DNA of 64,000 bases from Rhizobium leguminosarum (lineage in GTDB: Bacteria; Pseudomonadota; Alphaproteobacteria; Rhizobiales; Rhizobiaceae): positions 4,412,501-4,476,500 of the forward strand of contig NZ_CP016286.1 in the NCBI RefSeq assembly GCF_001679785.1, given 5' to 3'. Position numbers and translations under genes: made by a program. Position 1 is the first letter of the stretch. Every line of letters begins with the position of its first letter. Below, piece after piece: positions 63,392 through 64,000 of this stretch. Under the pieces are notes generated by a model that saw only the letters and a program-made list of their open reading frames with translations, did not search any database and was not told the DNA's origin.

Positions 63392-64000
63392 ACTCGTCGC
63401 GCAATCGCGTACCCGGCCTGCGGCTTGGCATCGGGTCCGCGCAGATAAAGGGGCTTCGGCTTTCCGGCATCGGGGGAGGCGGCAGCGCCCAGGCGCGCCA
63501 CGACGGAGATTGGATACCTGTTGGTGTGATCGCCGAAGGCGTCGGCCCTGAGGAGCGGCGTCGCCGAACCGGTAATCTCGCCGTCGAAACCGGCGGCAAA
63601 AACCTGCGCTTCCGCAACACTGACTGCCCGTGGCGCGTCGAGGGGCGAACCGTCGGCCGCGAAGGACTGGAGGTAGATTTCGTCCCGCTTAGCATCCATC
63701 GCCGCCAGCACGTCGCGATGAGGCGTCTCGTTACGCTGGGCTGATGCCATGACTTGGAGCGTGGTGACGCCGACGGCCGGCACATTGAGGGAAAGCGCAA
63801 AACCGCGGGCTGCGGCAACGCCGACGCGGATACCGGTAAAGGAGCCGGGACCGATGGTGACGGCAAGGCGGTCGACATCCGAAAGGGCCAGTCCCGCCTG
63901 ATCGAGTGCGCGATCGACGATACCAATCAGATGTTCAGCATGCCCCTTGCCGATCATGTCCGATGCCTCCCCCAGCACCGTATCCCTGCCGCTGTCATAG
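63388..64000 (-). CDS. tsaB: tRNA threonylcarbamoyladenosine biosynthesis protein TsaB, start outside window
   Basis: Scaffold partner of TsaD in t6A37 formation. The frame is open to the window end, where it reads YDSGRDTVLGEASD, so the first 15 or so codons are missing. Visible features are LAVTIGPGSFTGIRVGVAAA near the middle of the N-terminal half and MDAKRDEIYLQSF. The ATG within the visible part is internal and is not the start. It is the first gene seen of the tsaB-rimI-fur-plsC-miaB series. Confidence 0.93.
   Translation of the reverse strand, partial: YDSGRDTVLGEASDMIGKGHAEHLIGIVDRALDQAGLALSDVDRLAVTIGPGSFTGIRVGVAAARGFALSLNVPAVGVTTLQVMASAQRNETPHRDVLAAMDAKRDEIYLQSFAADGSPLDAPRAVSVAEAQVFAAGFDGEITGSATPLLRADAFGDHTNRYPISVVARLGAAASPDAGKPKPLYLRGPDAKPQAGYAIARRV

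Overview
The window looks like a chromosomal segment of a fast-growing Rhizobium (R. leguminosarum/etli type). It is GC-rich. It carries core blocks typical of Rhizobiales (ubiB-ubiE-mutM-ech-rpsT-dnaA; hemW-rdgB-rph | hrcA-grpE; trmB-metK, praR-lnt-corC-ybeY-phoH-miaB-plsC-fur-rimI-tsaB). It also holds several palindromic intergenic elements of the mosaic kind known from rhizobia. The species is inferred from gene content and order, not from a database search.

Layout. 1-8 kb: a DUF4037 gene cut by the left edge, cysK, LysE and EamA exporters, an Lrp regulator, an exported protein, a GNAT-dut pair and prfC. 8-15 kb: a type I secretion locus (HlyD adaptor, ABC exporter, 1181-residue DUF5801-repeat substrate) followed by a gene-free stretch that contains a decayed fragment of prfC. 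15.5-28.4 kb: accessory and regulatory genes (two LysR, GST, RidA/Lrp pair, GFA, S10 peptidase, MFS/FadR pair, class II amidotransferase, coaBC, a truncated SDR remnant, MFS/VOC, an orphan VapB). 28.4-35.8 kb: a minus-strand operon that looks like histidine utilisation but whose HAL-like and urocanase-like members lack the signature catalytic residues. Together with a DUF917 protein, a cyclic amidohydrolase and an M20 carbamoylase, it fits degradation of ergothioneine or S-methyl-ergothioneine to glutamate. 36-64 kb: mostly conserved housekeeping genes, including ubiquinone synthesis, DNA repair, replication initiation, the heat-shock genes hrcA, grpE and hsp20-DUF1150, S-adenosylmethionine synthesis, envelope lipoprotein acylation, tRNA modification and metal regulation.

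The most interesting features are: (1) the predicted thio-histidine-betaine catabolic operon; (2) accessory segments bordered by partial copies or remnants of neighbouring core genes (prfC fragment at 15380-15500, GNAT tail at 4067-4120, SDR tail at 25317-25450), which suggests how they arrived; (3) a 47-bp perfect palindrome covering the start of a FadR-type regulator, next to a self-contained 23-codon transcription unit; (4) a dense cluster of GANTC (CcrM) sites upstream of dnaA; and (5) intergenic hairpins that share a CTTGT loop but have different, compensated stems.

No rRNA, tRNA, CRISPR array, insertion sequence or intact prophage gene was recognised.
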